Assembly (NCBI RefSeq): GCF_003626735.1
Contig: NZ_RBHX01000001.1
Span: 2,418,001-2,482,000 of the forward strand
Length of the DNA stretch: 64,000 nucleotides
From: Microbacterium sp. CGR2
GTDB lineage: Bacteria; Actinomycetota; Actinomycetes; Actinomycetales; Microbacteriaceae
Reading direction: 5' to 3'
In this document: one piece after another, positions 34,681 through 42,961 of the stretch
How positions within the stretch are numbered: the stretch's first letter is position 1
How the letters are laid out: the number at the start of each line of letters is the position of its first letter
Notes under the pieces: generated by a model
What the model was told of the DNA's origin: nothing
Seen by the model: only the letters and a program-made list of their open reading frames with translations
Database searches by the model: none
Program-made: the position numbers and the translations under genes

Positions 34681-35567
34681 CCGAGGTGACGCACGGCACG
34701 ACACTTCGTGCAGGGCTCGCTCCGGCGCTTCTCGTCTGCGCGGCGGCTCCGGCGTTCTTCGTCCTGCAGATTCCGTGGCTGGGTTGGGCGTTGCTGGCGC
34801 TGGGGGTCGGAGCCGCCTGGCTGGTCGAGCGAGGACGCACCGCGGAGGACTCGACGGTGCGCGTCGGTGCCCGGCGCGAGACCGCTCGGGTGATCGGCGA
34901 CCATCGGGCGCCCTCGCTGACGCGCGACCTGTCGTTGATCGCCTTCGGCATGCTGATCGTGAGCATCATCCCGTTGGCGGCCGAGCTCGACAACCTGGCG
35001 ATGCTGCGATTCACGCTGGCGCTGGGCGGCGCTGTCGCCGTTCCGTACGTGATCTCGCGATATGTCTACCGCGACCGTGCCATCAGCTTCCCATGGCGGA
35101 CGCACCGCCGGTGGGGGCGCCTGCAGTGGGGCTGGCTGGTCGCCGTGCTCGTGCTGGGGTGGCTCATCCTGCCGTTCTATTTCATCACCAGCGGCGTCTA
35201 CCAGAACTGGCCGGTGGTGGACACACCCGACCTGATCGCTCGACTGTTCGTGGGTGTCGGCGCTGTCGGCATCTGGGACGAGCTTTTCTTCATCTGCACG
35301 GTCTTCGCGCTGCTGCGGCGGCACTTCCCCGATCTCGTCGCGAACCTGCTGCAGGCGATCGTGTTCGTATCGTTCCTGTGGGAGCTCGGCTACCGTGAGT
35401 GGGGTCCGCTGCTGACCATCCCGTTCGCGCTTCTGCAGGGCTTCATCTTCCTGCGGACGCATTCTCTCGCCTACGTGGTCACCGTGCATCTGCTCTTCGA
35501 TGCCGTGGTGTTCGCCGTCCTCGTGCACGCGCACAATCCGGGGCTCCTGCCGATCTTCCTCGTCTGA
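34677..35567 (+). CDS. CPBP-family-like membrane protein with altered protease motif
   Basis: 296 residues with about eight membrane helices. The layout resembles CPBP (CaaX protease and bacteriocin-processing) family proteins: helix 5 region holds IWDELFFICTVFALLRR in place of the usual E-E-x-x-x-R (the first Glu is Asp and the Arg position is Ile), helix 6 THSLAYVVTVHLLFDAVVF has the H-x3-N/D. The second catalytic Glu and the His are kept. It may be an inactive or divergent member. Start GTG 34677 overlaps the trmB stop. Confidence 0.55.
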   Translation: MTEVTHGTTLRAGLAPALLVCAAAPAFFVLQIPWLGWALLALGVGAAWLVERGRTAEDSTVRVGARRETARVIGDHRAPSLTRDLSLIAFGMLIVSIIPLAAELDNLAMLRFTLALGGAVAVPYVISRYVYRDRAISFPWRTHRRWGRLQWGWLVAVLVLGWLILPFYFITSGVYQNWPVVDTPDLIARLFVGVGAVGIWDELFFICTVFALLRRHFPDLVANLLQAIVFVSFLWELGYREWGPLLTIPFALLQGFIFLRTHSLAYVVTVHLLFDAVVFAVLVHAHNPGLLPIFLV

Positions 35568-35613
35568 CGACGCGGGGTTTGGCGAACCGGTCGTCGGGCA
35601 GGAGAATCAGGGC

Positions 35614-36006
35614 ATGCTCATCGTCGGTCTCGTCCTCGCAGCCGCTGCTGCGGCCTTCCACGTCTTCATCTTCGCCCTCGAGTCGCTGCGGTGGACGGAA
35701 CCCGAGACGCGCAAGATCTTCGGCGTCGCGAGTGAGGCGGATGCCATCACCATGAAGCCGCTCGCCTTCAACCAAGGGTTCTACAACCTGTTCCTGGCAC
35801 TGACGACGCTGCTGGGCGTCGGTCTCGTCATCGTCGGCTTCGGCACCGTCGGCGTGACGTTGGTGTTTGCCGGGACGGCGATGATGGTCGCTGCCGCACT
35901 GGTGCTCGTTCTGTCGGATCGCACGAAGGCGCGCGCTGCCGCGATGCAGGGCGTCCTTCCGCTGGCTGCGATCATCGCGACGTCGATCGGGGTCGCGATC
36001 AGCTGA
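35614..36006 (+). CDS. DUF1304 family small membrane protein
   Basis: 130 residues with four predicted membrane helices. DUF1304 hallmarks: HVFIFALESLRW, TRKIFGV, and the AFNQGFYNLFLAL segment. Function unknown. The start ATG 35614 follows GAGAAT-N6 and also has AGGAGA about nine bases upstream, so either leaderless or SD initiation is possible. Confidence 0.88.
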   Translation: MLIVGLVLAAAAAAFHVFIFALESLRWTEPETRKIFGVASEADAITMKPLAFNQGFYNLFLALTTLLGVGLVIVGFGTVGVTLVFAGTAMMVAAALVLVLSDRTKARAAAMQGVLPLAAIIATSIGVAIS

Positions 36007-36047
36007 CAGGGGTGACATCCGCCGCGTCGAGCGTCACACTCGTTTGC

Positions 36048-37127
36048 ATGGCCGAATGGGTGCTGCACGTGGACATGGATCAGTTCATCGCCGCGGTGGA
36101 GGTGTTGCGTCGTCCTGAGCTGGCGGGCCTTCCGGTGATCGTCGGAGGACGCGGTGATCCGACCGAGCGGGCGGTCGTGTCGACGGCGTCGTACGAGGCA
36201 CGGGCTTTCGGCATCGGCTCCGGGATGCCGTTGAAGATCGCCGCGCGAAAGGCACCGGACGACGCGGTCTTCCTGCCGGTGGATCACGAGGCCTACGAGG
36301 CCGCCTCGGCGGAGGTGATGTCGACGCTGCGGGCTCTGCCGGGTGTCGTGCTCGAGGTCATCGGCTGGGACGAGTGCTTCCTCGGAGTGACCACCGATGA
36401 CCCCGAGCAGAAGGCTCGTGACGCGCAGGAAGCCGTCCTCGAAGCCACCGGGCTGCACTGCTCCGTCGGCATCGGTGACAACAAGGTCCGCGCCAAGATC
36501 GCGACGGAGTTCGGCAAGCCGCGGGGGAGCTTCCGCCTGACCGAGGCCAACTGGTTCGAGGTGATGGGCGCCAGACCCACGCGCGATCTGTGGGGTGTCG
36601 GAGCGAAGGTGCAGAAGCGGCTCGCGGAGCACGGCATCGACACAGTGCGGCAACTCGCCGACGCCGACGAGCAGGAGCTCGTCCGCGAGTTCGGTCCGAA
36701 GATGGGCGTCTGGTATCACGGGCTGGGCTCAGGTCTGGGCCCGAGCGTGGTCGACGACACGCCGTGGGTCGCGCGCAACCACAGCCGGGAGACGACCTAC
36801 CAGCAGAATCTCACGTCATCGGAGCAGGTCGAAGCGGCGGTTCGCGAGCTCGCCGCTGCTGCCTTCGATGACTGCGCCGCCGAGGGACGCGCGGTGATGC
36901 GCGTGCATCTCAAGATTCGCTATGCGCCCTTCGAGACGAAGACGCTCGGGCGAAAGCTCTCTGCACCCACATCCCGCCGCGACGATGTGGTGGCCGCTGC
37001 CGTCGGCCTCGCCACCGGCACTCTGGACCCTTCGCGAGAAGTGCGTCTGCTCGGCGTCCGCGCAGAGATGGCCATGCCCGAAACGGCGGATGCCGCCGAG
37101 CGAACACCGGTTCGCGGCCGGTTCTGA
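36048..37127 (+). CDS. dinB2: Y-family DNA polymerase, DinB2 type
   Basis: 359 residues. Resembles mycobacterial DinB2 (Rv3056) rather than DinB1: N-terminal WVLHVDMDQFIAAVEVLRRPE, DPTERAVVSTASYEARAFGI, GWDECFLGVT with the catalytic Asp-Glu, SVGIGDNKVRAKIATEFGKP, and a C-terminal little-finger domain ending without a beta-clamp QLxLF motif. The steric-gate residue, aromatic in most Y-family polymerases, is Ile14 here (DMDQF-I), as in the Leu14 of M. smegmatis DinB2 that lets it use ribonucleotides. Start ATG 36048 is supported by this N-terminus; a weak CACACT box lies seven bases upstream. Confidence 0.9.
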   Translation: MAEWVLHVDMDQFIAAVEVLRRPELAGLPVIVGGRGDPTERAVVSTASYEARAFGIGSGMPLKIAARKAPDDAVFLPVDHEAYEAASAEVMSTLRALPGVVLEVIGWDECFLGVTTDDPEQKARDAQEAVLEATGLHCSVGIGDNKVRAKIATEFGKPRGSFRLTEANWFEVMGARPTRDLWGVGAKVQKRLAEHGIDTVRQLADADEQELVREFGPKMGVWYHGLGSGLGPSVVDDTPWVARNHSRETTYQQNLTSSEQVEAAVRELAAAAFDDCAAEGRAVMRVHLKIRYAPFETKTLGRKLSAPTSRRDDVVAAAVGLATGTLDPSREVRLLGVRAEMAMPETADAAERTPVRGRF

Positions 37128-37160
37128 GTTCGCTCGGCGGCGGGTGCCGGTCAGAACCGG
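37118..37160. terminator. Convergent inverted repeat over both stop codons
   Basis: CCGGTTCTGA (37118-37127) and TCAGAACCGG (37151-37160), 10-bp arms around 23 bases. Each arm contains a stop codon of one of the two converging genes. It may form a shared terminator stem, but no T run follows. Confidence 0.35.
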
Positions 37161-38128
37161 AGCAGAACCTTGCCCACGCGCCCCGGAGTTCCGCTGGCCC
37201 GGACGGCGTCAGCGATGTCGGACGCGTCGAAGATGCCTGCGACCGGCAGAGTGAGGGTGCCGTCGGTGACACGCTGCACCAGCTCGCCGAAGAGGGCGCT
37301 CCTCGTCGCAGGGTCCAGCGCCGGCATGACCTTGCTGCCCCAGAATCCCTTCACCGTGGCTTGCTTGAAGATCACGTCGGACGAGGAGATCTCCATCACG
37401 GGCGAGTCCATCGCGCCGAAGGCCACCAGGGTGCCGCCCTCGGCCAGCAGCGACAGGACATCGCCGGCGGACGAGCCGCCGACCGAGTCGACGCCGGCGA
37501 CGATCGGCGCACCACCGGTGATGGCGGAGACCTGATCCTTCCAGTCGTCCTGATCCGTGGCGACCACGTTCTCGATGCCCTGCGAGCGAAGCTCATCGAC
37601 ACCGGCGCTGCGGCGCACCAGACCGAGCACGTTGACGCCTCGCGCTGCGCCCAGCTGCGCAAGCATTCGCCCGACAGCACCGTTGGCGGCGTTCTGCACG
37701 ACCCATTGACCGCCCTGCACGTCCAGAGAGTCCAGCAGGGTGATGGTGCTGAAGGGCATCGAGACGAGCTGTGCGGCGCTCTCGTCGGAAAGCGAATCCG
37801 GCACCGGGATGAGTCCGGCCGCGTTGGTGACGACATACTCCGCCCAGGCGCCGAAAGTGCCGCCGGTCGCGACGCGCTGTCCGACGACGAGGTGGTCGAC
37901 GCCCTCGCCGACGGCGTCCACGACGCCCATCGCTTCCGTCCCGGAGGCGGCGGGAAGGTCCGGCTTGAACCCGTAGGTCCCGCGGACGGTCCAGAGGTCG
38001 TGGTTGTGGATGGGGGAGAGGACGATCCGCAACCGTACCTGGCCCGCCTCGGGCTCCGGCACCGGGCGTTCTTCCACCTCGAGGACCTCTTCGGGCTTGC
38101 CGAACGTGGAATGGGTGAGTGCGCGCAT
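37151..38128 (-). CDS. MDR-family zinc-type dehydrogenase / quinone oxidoreductase-like
   Basis: 325 residues, medium-chain dehydrogenase fold: N-terminal GroES-like half (GKPEEVLEVEERPVPEPEAGQVRLRI) and Rossmann half with AANGAVGRMLAQLGAARGVNVLGL. The zinc-ligand cysteines of alcohol dehydrogenases are absent, so it belongs to the quinone oxidoreductase-like branch (NADPH-dependent reduction of quinones or enones). SD AAGGAG before ATG 38128. It sits downstream of the ohrR-ohr unit with 19 bases between and may be co-regulated in oxidative stress. Confidence 0.86.
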   Translation of the reverse strand: MRALTHSTFGKPEEVLEVEERPVPEPEAGQVRLRIVLSPIHNHDLWTVRGTYGFKPDLPAASGTEAMGVVDAVGEGVDHLVVGQRVATGGTFGAWAEYVVTNAAGLIPVPDSLSDESAAQLVSMPFSTITLLDSLDVQGGQWVVQNAANGAVGRMLAQLGAARGVNVLGLVRRSAGVDELRSQGIENVVATDQDDWKDQVSAITGGAPIVAGVDSVGGSSAGDVLSLLAEGGTLVAFGAMDSPVMEISSSDVIFKQATVKGFWGSKVMPALDPATRSALFGELVQRVTDGTLTLPVAGIFDASDIADAVRASGTPGRVGKVLLRF

Positions 38129-38147
38129 GATGCTCCTTCTTTCGAGA

Positions 38148-38570
38148 TCAGTCGTCGGAGACGGTGATCGTGACGTCGATGTTGCCGCGGGTCGCGTTGG
38201 AGTACGGGCAGATCAGATGGGCGGCGTCGGCCAGCGCCTGCGCCTGCTCATGGGGAATCTCGGGAACGATGACCTCGAGTTCGACGGCGAGACCGAAGCC
38301 GCCGTCGCCGTTGGGGCCGATCTGCACGCGGGCGCCCACCGAGGAATCGGCGATGGGCACCTTCTGGGCGCGGGCGACACTCTGCAGTGCCGAGTGGAAG
38401 CACGCGGCGTATCCGGCGGCGAAGAGCTGCTCGGGATTCGCGCCGTCGCCGCTGCCGCCCAGCTCCTTCGGTGCAGCGAGGTCGAACTCGACGCGGCGGT
38501 CGCTCGTGGCGACGTGCCCGTTTCGTCCGGCGCCGGTGGCCAGGGCCTCGGCGGTGTACAGAACGTCCAT
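38148..38570 (-). CDS. ohr: Organic hydroperoxide resistance protein (OsmC/Ohr)
   Basis: 140 residues. The two redox cysteines are in AACFHSAL and LICPYSNATRGN; VLYTAEALATGGRNGHV-type N-terminus and LGGSGDGANPEQLFAAGYAA are typical Ohr. A homodimeric thiol peroxidase that destroys organic hydroperoxides using lipoylated donors. SD AAAGGAAG before ATG 38570. It is 26 bases downstream of its regulator gene ohrR, in one transcript. Confidence 0.94.
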   Translation of the reverse strand: MDVLYTAEALATGAGRNGHVATSDRRVEFDLAAPKELGGSGDGANPEQLFAAGYAACFHSALQSVARAQKVPIADSSVGARVQIGPNGDGGFGLAVELEVIVPEIPHEQAQALADAAHLICPYSNATRGNIDVTITVSDD

Positions 38571-38596
38571 GGGTGTTCTTCCTTTCGCGGGAATCG

Positions 38597-39058
38597 TCAC
38601 GCGCGCGCGGCCCGGTCGGCCGGCGCGTCGATGGTGGCGGACTGCAGTCGGGTCGTCAGATCTTGCAGTTCGGCGATCAGTCGACGACGGTGATCGTCGT
38701 CTCGGATGCCGGAGAAGCCGGCGATCTGCGCAGGGATGGAGGCGAGCTCCTGCTTCAGCGCGTGTCCGGCCGGGGTGAGGACGACGGAGACGACGCGCTC
38801 ATCGTCGGCTCGACGTGCTCGCGCGACGTGACCGGCCTGCTCCAGACGTCGGACGAGCGGCGACAGCGTGCCGGAGTCGAGCTGCATGGCTTCGCCGAGG
38901 GAGCCGACGGTCTGATCGCCTTCGTGCCAGAGGATGGCGAGCACAAGATACTGCGGGTAGGTCAGGCCCCACGGGGCGAGGAGCGCGCGGTACGCCTGAG
39001 TGGTCGCGCGCGCAGCGGAGTAGAGGGAGAAGCACACGAGCTCATCGGTCACGGCCAT
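38597..39058 (-). CDS. ohrR: MarR family regulator OhrR
   Basis: 153 residues. MarR winged helix with the OhrR signature: an N-terminal sensing Cys in LVCFSLYSAARA (residue 9), PQYLVLAILWHEGDQTV with the conserved Tyr, recognition helix LDSGTLSPLVRRLE, and wing RADDERVVSVVLT. Reduced OhrR represses; Cys oxidation by organic hydroperoxide releases DNA. Its promoter overlaps the operator below, so it is autoregulated. The start ATG 39058 lies six bases after AATACT. Confidence 0.93.
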   Translation of the reverse strand: MAVTDELVCFSLYSAARATTQAYRALLAPWGLTYPQYLVLAILWHEGDQTVGSLGEAMQLDSGTLSPLVRRLEQAGHVARARRADDERVVSVVLTPAGHALKQELASIPAQIAGFSGIRDDDHRRRLIAELQDLTTRLQSATIDAPADRAARA

Positions 39059-39064
39059 CCAGCA

Positions 39065-39093
39065 AGTATTGCACTCAACTAGATTGTGTGCAA
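39065..39093 (-). promoter_or_regulatory. ohrR promoter and OhrR operator
   Basis: Inverted repeat TTGCACTCAA (39069-39078), five bases, TTGTGTGCAA (39084-39093), one mismatch. On the minus strand TTGCAC (39093-39088), 17 bases, AATACT (39070-39065) form -35 and -10, fully overlapped by the repeat. AT-rich, unlike the surrounding DNA. Confidence 0.85.
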
Positions 39094-39098
39094 TTCAA

Positions 39099-40238
39099 TT
39101 AACGGATGCGGAGCCATACGCGCCGTCGACGAACCGAGGTCACGGGTGTCGGTTCCGGCGTCGGAGGTACGGCCGTGCGGTCGCCGGAAAGCCATCGCAG
39201 CCACGTCGTGCCCGGATCACCCTCGAGGATCAGCGCCCGCGCGAGCAGAGTGAGCGGGATCGAGAGGATCGCTCCGAGGGGGCCGATGATGAAAGTCCAG
39301 AAGACCACCGACAGGAAGCTCAGCGTCAAGCTGAGGTCGACCGCGTCGCTGACGAATTTGGGCTGGACCAGCACCTGCAGCACCACGTTGACGATCGTGT
39401 ACACGGCGATGACACCCAGCAGGAGTGGCCAGCCGCCCACGACGAACGCGAGGATCGCCGGCGGGACGAGTCCCAGGACGAACCCGATGTTGGGGATGAA
39501 GTTCGTCACGAAAGCGAGGATCGCCCAGACCACGGGGACCGGGATCCCCATCCACCACAGCGCGAGCCCGTCGATGATCGCGACGATGACGCCGAAGGTG
39601 GCGTTGACGATGTAGTACCGCCGGATGCCGGAGTTCAGGTGCGAGATGCCTGCGATGACCGCGCCCTTCGTCGCCGCGAACAGAGCGGGCGCCTGTCGAT
39701 AGCGGGCAGCATCCACCGCCATGAAGATGATGTAGGCGCAGACGAAGAACAGGGCCGTCGCGACGCTGAGGACGGTGCCGCCCACGCTGCGTGCGACGGC
39801 GAGCAGGGTGTCGGGATCGAGGACGGATGCCGCGGCATCCGATGCCTCTTCGTCGAGCCCCAGCGACTGCAGCCAGGCGACGAGTTCGTCGGCGGTGCGC
39901 ATCAACCCGTCCTGGGAGGCGAGATCGCCTACCAAGCGGACGAACTGCGTTCCTGCGAGCCACAGCAGCGCGCCCATCGCCAACAGGATGAGGTAGGCCA
40001 GCCCGATCACCGCGGTCGTGCTCGCCCAACGCGGCCAGCCGCGGCGGTCGAGAGGACGTCGGAAGGGCTCGACGATGATCACGATCACGATGGCGAGCGC
40101 GACCGGCCCGAAGACGTCTCGCACGAAGTAGACGCCGGCGAGAGCGATGGTCGTCGCCGCCAGGGTCAGGAGTACGCGAAGGCTCGGCGACAGGGATCGT
40201 TCCGGAGCGGGGCCTGACGGCATGGGGGAGGCGGTCAC
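39099..40238 (-). CDS. AI-2E family transporter, copy 1
   Basis: 379 residues with eight predicted membrane helices. AI-2E (PF01594) features: paired helices near the N-terminus, the long central amphipathic region, NATFGVIVAIIDGLALWWMGIPVPVVWAI, NFIPNIGFVLGLVPPAILAF, and QVLVQPKFVSDAVDLS. Family members export signalling or osmolyte molecules; YdjX-like functions are unproven. The GTG start at 40238 follows TACGCT-N6; an upstream in-frame ATG run is part of mscS. Copy 2 is at 46517. It is 44 bases after mscS. Confidence 0.88.
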   Translation of the reverse strand: MTASPMPSGPAPERSLSPSLRVLLTLAATTIALAGVYFVRDVFGPVALAIVIVIIVEPFRRPLDRRGWPRWASTTAVIGLAYLILLAMGALLWLAGTQFVRLVGDLASQDGLMRTADELVAWLQSLGLDEEASDAAASVLDPDTLLAVARSVGGTVLSVATALFFVCAYIIFMAVDAARYRQAPALFAATKGAVIAGISHLNSGIRRYYIVNATFGVIVAIIDGLALWWMGIPVPVVWAILAFVTNFIPNIGFVLGLVPPAILAFVVGGWPLLLGVIAVYTIVNVVLQVLVQPKFVSDAVDLSLTLSFLSVVFWTFIIGPLGAILSIPLTLLARALILEGDPGTTWLRWLSGDRTAVPPTPEPTPVTSVRRRRVWLRIR

Positions 40239-40250
40239 CCGGCCAGCGTA
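40236..40250 (-). promoter_or_regulatory. Leaderless promoter of AI-2E copy 1
   Basis: TACGCT, GGCCGG, GTG on the minus strand; allows expression independent of mscS. Confidence 0.5.
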
Positions 40251-40282
40251 GTCCTCGGCCTCGGTGCTCCACCTGTGGTGGG

Positions 40283-41116
40283 TCATAGGGGATCCATGGC
40301 CGTGAGGGGGAGCGGCCCGGGGTGCGCGGCGACGACGCCGTCGAGCTCTGCCGCCTCCAGAGCGACGGACACCCGGCGCACAGCATCCGACACCACCGTC
40401 GAGGTGTGCAACGGGTGATGCCAGATCTGAAGCGTGAGGATCCAGCGTGTAGGCGAGACCGACTCGACAGACACGATCGGATGCTCCCTCGTGTGCACGC
40501 CCTCGATTTCTGCCGCTGCGCCGGCGATGACGCCCATCACCTCGTCCAGGTCGCGCGTGGGCGTCCGTGCCACGCGGACACCGAGCGCGCTGCGACGTGC
40601 GCCGTGCCGGGAATCGTTCACGAGCACAGCGGTGAGCAGCAACGAGTTGGGGACGTGCACGGTTCTGCCGTCCGCGGTGGTGAGGATGACCGAGCGGCCG
40701 GTCAGCTCTCGGACCACGCCGACGATCATGCCGTCCGGCCCTTCGACGCCGATCTGCTCGCCCAGCTTGACCGTCTGCCGGGACTGGATCAGCACGCCTG
40801 AGGCGAAGTTGTCGGCCACCCCACGCAGCACGAGGATGACGATGACGACGGCGACCGCCGTCATCGCCAGCAGAGGCTGCACATTCGCGCCGAGGAACGC
40901 GAGGCCGATGCCGATGCTCATCAACAGCAGCGCGTACTGCGTGAACCGGGCCGCGATCTGCGCGACGGAGTCGGAGACGCCCGGGGTTCTTCTCGCCAGG
41001 CGCAGCACGCCTCCGCGTGCGAAGTGCGACACGATCCACCCGATCAGCACGGAGAGCAGAGCGAGCACGATCTGCGCAGACGTCACGCCGGTGGGGAAGA
41101 GGTCGTCGAGACTCAT
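40283..41116 (-). CDS. MscS family mechanosensitive channel
   Basis: 277 residues. Three N-terminal helices, the pore helix (VVIVILVLRGVADNFASGVLI), and the MscS beta domain (RQTVKLGEQIGVEGPDGMIVGVVRELTGRSVILTTADGRTVHVPNSLL) followed by the alpha/beta vestibule domain. It opens under membrane tension to release solutes. Start ATG 41116 lies six bases after CATCCT. The promoter is divergent from the 41219 gene, and the 27-bp palindrome between them is 52 bases upstream of this start. Confidence 0.9.
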   Translation of the reverse strand: MSLDDLFPTGVTSAQIVLALLSVLIGWIVSHFARGGVLRLARRTPGVSDSVAQIAARFTQYALLLMSIGIGLAFLGANVQPLLAMTAVAVVIVILVLRGVADNFASGVLIQSRQTVKLGEQIGVEGPDGMIVGVVRELTGRSVILTTADGRTVHVPNSLLLTAVLVNDSRHGARRSALGVRVARTPTRDLDEVMGVIAGAAAEIEGVHTREHPIVSVESVSPTRWILTLQIWHHPLHTSTVVSDAVRRVSVALEAAELDGVVAAHPGPLPLTAMDPL

Positions 41117-41128
41117 CCGTCAAGGATG
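41114..41128 (-). promoter_or_regulatory. Leaderless promoter of mscS
   Basis: CATCCT, TGACGG, ATG on the minus strand. No -35-like sequence at the proper distance, fitting activation from the palindrome. Confidence 0.5.
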
Positions 41129-41154
41129 CTCGCAGACACGCACTCGAGGCCGGA

Positions 41155-41181
41155 GGTGCTCACCCGCCGCGGGTGAGCACC
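41155..41181. promoter_or_regulatory. Palindromic operator site 1 (mscS / 41219)
   Basis: Perfect 27-bp palindrome with 12-base arms: GGTGCTCACCC-GCCGC-GGGTGAGCACC. Its center (41168) is 52 bases from the mscS start and 51 from the 41219 start, i.e. the same distance upstream of both leaderless promoters. Confidence 0.7.
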
Positions 41182-41206
41182 GCTCCCACCGAGCTCGCAG
41201 GCCGAC

Positions 41207-41221
41207 CAGAATATCGACATG
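41207..41221 (+). promoter_or_regulatory. Leaderless promoter of 41219 gene
   Basis: CAGAAT, ATCGAC, ATG at 41219. Confidence 0.45.
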
Positions 41222-41848
41222 ACGGATCGTCCCGAACCCTCGCAAGGCACCCGGCAGCGTGCGCTCGAGATCACCACCGTGGTTCTCCTCTCCATCACCG
41301 CCGTGCTCACCGCGTGGTGCGGTTTCGAGTCGTCGAAGTGGGGTGGCGAGATGTCCATCGCCTTCAGCCAGGCATCCAGCGCACGGATCCAGGCAGCTTC
41401 TGCCCAGGCCACGGCGCAGGCTGCGCGTCAATACGACCTGACGCTCTACACCGAGTGGGTCCTGGCCGGCGCCGACGGTCGTGAGGATCTGGTGGCTTTC
41501 GTCGAAGAGAGATTCACGGACGAGTTCGCGGTCGCCTTCGACGCATGGACGGCCGAGGGCAGAGCTTCACGCGGGCCGTTCGTGATGGCCGAGTACGTCC
41601 CGCCCGGAACGGTCGAAGCGGAGGAGCTCAACGCGCGAGCGGACGAGAAATTCGAAAAGGCGCTGGTGAACAATCAGCGCGGGGACAACTATTCGCTGCT
41701 GACTGTGCTGTTCGCCCTCGTCCTCTTCTTCGCCGCCCTCTCGCAGAATCAGCGGGCCGATTGGCGGCGGAGGGTCTTCGTCGCGCTCAGTGCAGGCATC
41801 GCCCTCGTCGGCGTGGTCGTGCTCGCGACCTTCCCCGTGAAGATCTGA
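41219..41848 (+). CDS. Uncharacterised membrane protein with coiled extracytoplasmic domain
   Basis: 209 residues. One N-terminal helix (LEITTVVLLSITAVLTAW), a helical region rich in Ala/Gln/Glu (about 35-150; SAQATAQAARQYDLTLYTEW), and two C-terminal helices (SLLTVLFALVLFFAALS and VALSAGIALVGVVVLA). I do not recognise a family with certainty; the shape resembles DUF4337-like proteins. It starts a two-gene unit with the 41851 gene (2-base gap) and is controlled by palindrome site 1. Confidence 0.75.
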   Translation: MTDRPEPSQGTRQRALEITTVVLLSITAVLTAWCGFESSKWGGEMSIAFSQASSARIQAASAQATAQAARQYDLTLYTEWVLAGADGREDLVAFVEERFTDEFAVAFDAWTAEGRASRGPFVMAEYVPPGTVEAEELNARADEKFEKALVNNQRGDNYSLLTVLFALVLFFAALSQNQRADWRRRVFVALSAGIALVGVVVLATFPVKI

Positions 41849-41850
41849 CC

Positions 41851-42909
41851 GTGTCGGCCCCGCGAGATCTGCTCACCCAGGCCCGCGCGAACGGCGAGAC
41901 GCGCGAGCGCGCACGCGAAGCCATCGGCCTCCAGATCGCGATCGTCGCTTTCATCCTCGCGGCGCTCATCGCGATCCCGGCCCTGCGTTGGCAGTCCGTG
42001 CCCATCGCCGGTCCCGAATCCCTCGGGCAATTCGTCGCGATCGCGTCCGCGGCCACAGCGCTCGTCGTCTTCGTGCTCGGACGGATCGTGGCAGCCGATC
42101 CCGGCCGTCGCCATCCCCTCGGCATCCTCGATTTCGTCGACATCGGTGCCTTCGCCTTCGCGCACGCGATGATCGCGCTGCTGGGCTGGACTCTGGTGGC
42201 CACCATCATGGAACAGGGTCTCATCGGAGCCGTCGTCTTCCCCGTCCCGTCGCTGCTGCTCTCCGGCGCCGCGGCGGCGTTGACCGCCTATGTCGTCTAC
42301 TTCTCCTCGACGCATCTAGATCTGCAGCTTCTGGCGACAGTCCTGGCGGTCTTCCTGGTGTTCGGTGTCGTGGCGAGCATGCTGACCGCCAGCGACCCGC
42401 AGTGGTGGCAGGAGAACCTCAGCGCGCTGGGCATGACGGACGACCTGTCCGCACGAACCTTCAACCTCACCCTGATCGTCGCCGGCGTCCTCGTGACGAC
42501 CCTCTCGCGCTACGCGACGCGAGGCATTCCGTCCTCGCATCCGCGCGGGGTCGGTTCCGTGCGGACCTGCCTGATCGTCATCGGGATCTTCCTGGGCTTG
42601 GTGGGTGTGTTCCCCGTCGATCGGTACTTCGTGTTGCACACCGGTGTGGCATCCGGCATGGCGGTGACCTACGGCATCCTCGTGATCGCACTGCGACGGT
42701 GGATTCCCGACGTCTCACGCACCTTCCTCGGCCTCGGCTACCTCTTCCTCGTCCTGATCGTCGTTCTCGCCGTGTTCTTCGTCGTCGGCTACTACACGCT
42801 CACCGCGGTCGAGCTGGTGGCGGGCGTCGTCATCTTCAGCTGGATCATCCTGTTCATCCGCACGGCGGATGCACTCAGGCGTGATGCCGGAGTCGCCTCC
42901 GAGGAGTGA
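41851..42909 (+). CDS. Polytopic membrane protein (DUF998-like)
   Basis: 352 residues with about ten predicted helices. Members of the DUF998 group show a similar even distribution of helices; here the features are ALIAIPALRW, RIVAADPGRRHPLGILDFVDIGAFAF, and FVVGYYTLTAVELVAGVVIFSWII. No catalytic motif. The start GTG 41851 is two bases after the previous stop; no ribosome site of note. Function unknown. It follows its partner and precedes the LuxR regulator. Confidence 0.75.
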   Translation: MSAPRDLLTQARANGETRERAREAIGLQIAIVAFILAALIAIPALRWQSVPIAGPESLGQFVAIASAATALVVFVLGRIVAADPGRRHPLGILDFVDIGAFAFAHAMIALLGWTLVATIMEQGLIGAVVFPVPSLLLSGAAAALTAYVVYFSSTHLDLQLLATVLAVFLVFGVVASMLTASDPQWWQENLSALGMTDDLSARTFNLTLIVAGVLVTTLSRYATRGIPSSHPRGVGSVRTCLIVIGIFLGLVGVFPVDRYFVLHTGVASGMAVTYGILVIALRRWIPDVSRTFLGLGYLFLVLIVVLAVFFVVGYYTLTAVELVAGVVIFSWIILFIRTADALRRDAGVASEE

Positions 42910-42946
42910 GACGAGGAAGTCCTTGAGTCCGGCGCACATCCGTCAG

Positions 42947-42961
42947 TAGGTTGATCCCATG
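42947..42961 (+). promoter_or_regulatory. Leaderless promoter of LuxR-family gene
   Basis: TAGGTT, GATCCC, ATG at 42959. Confidence 0.5.
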
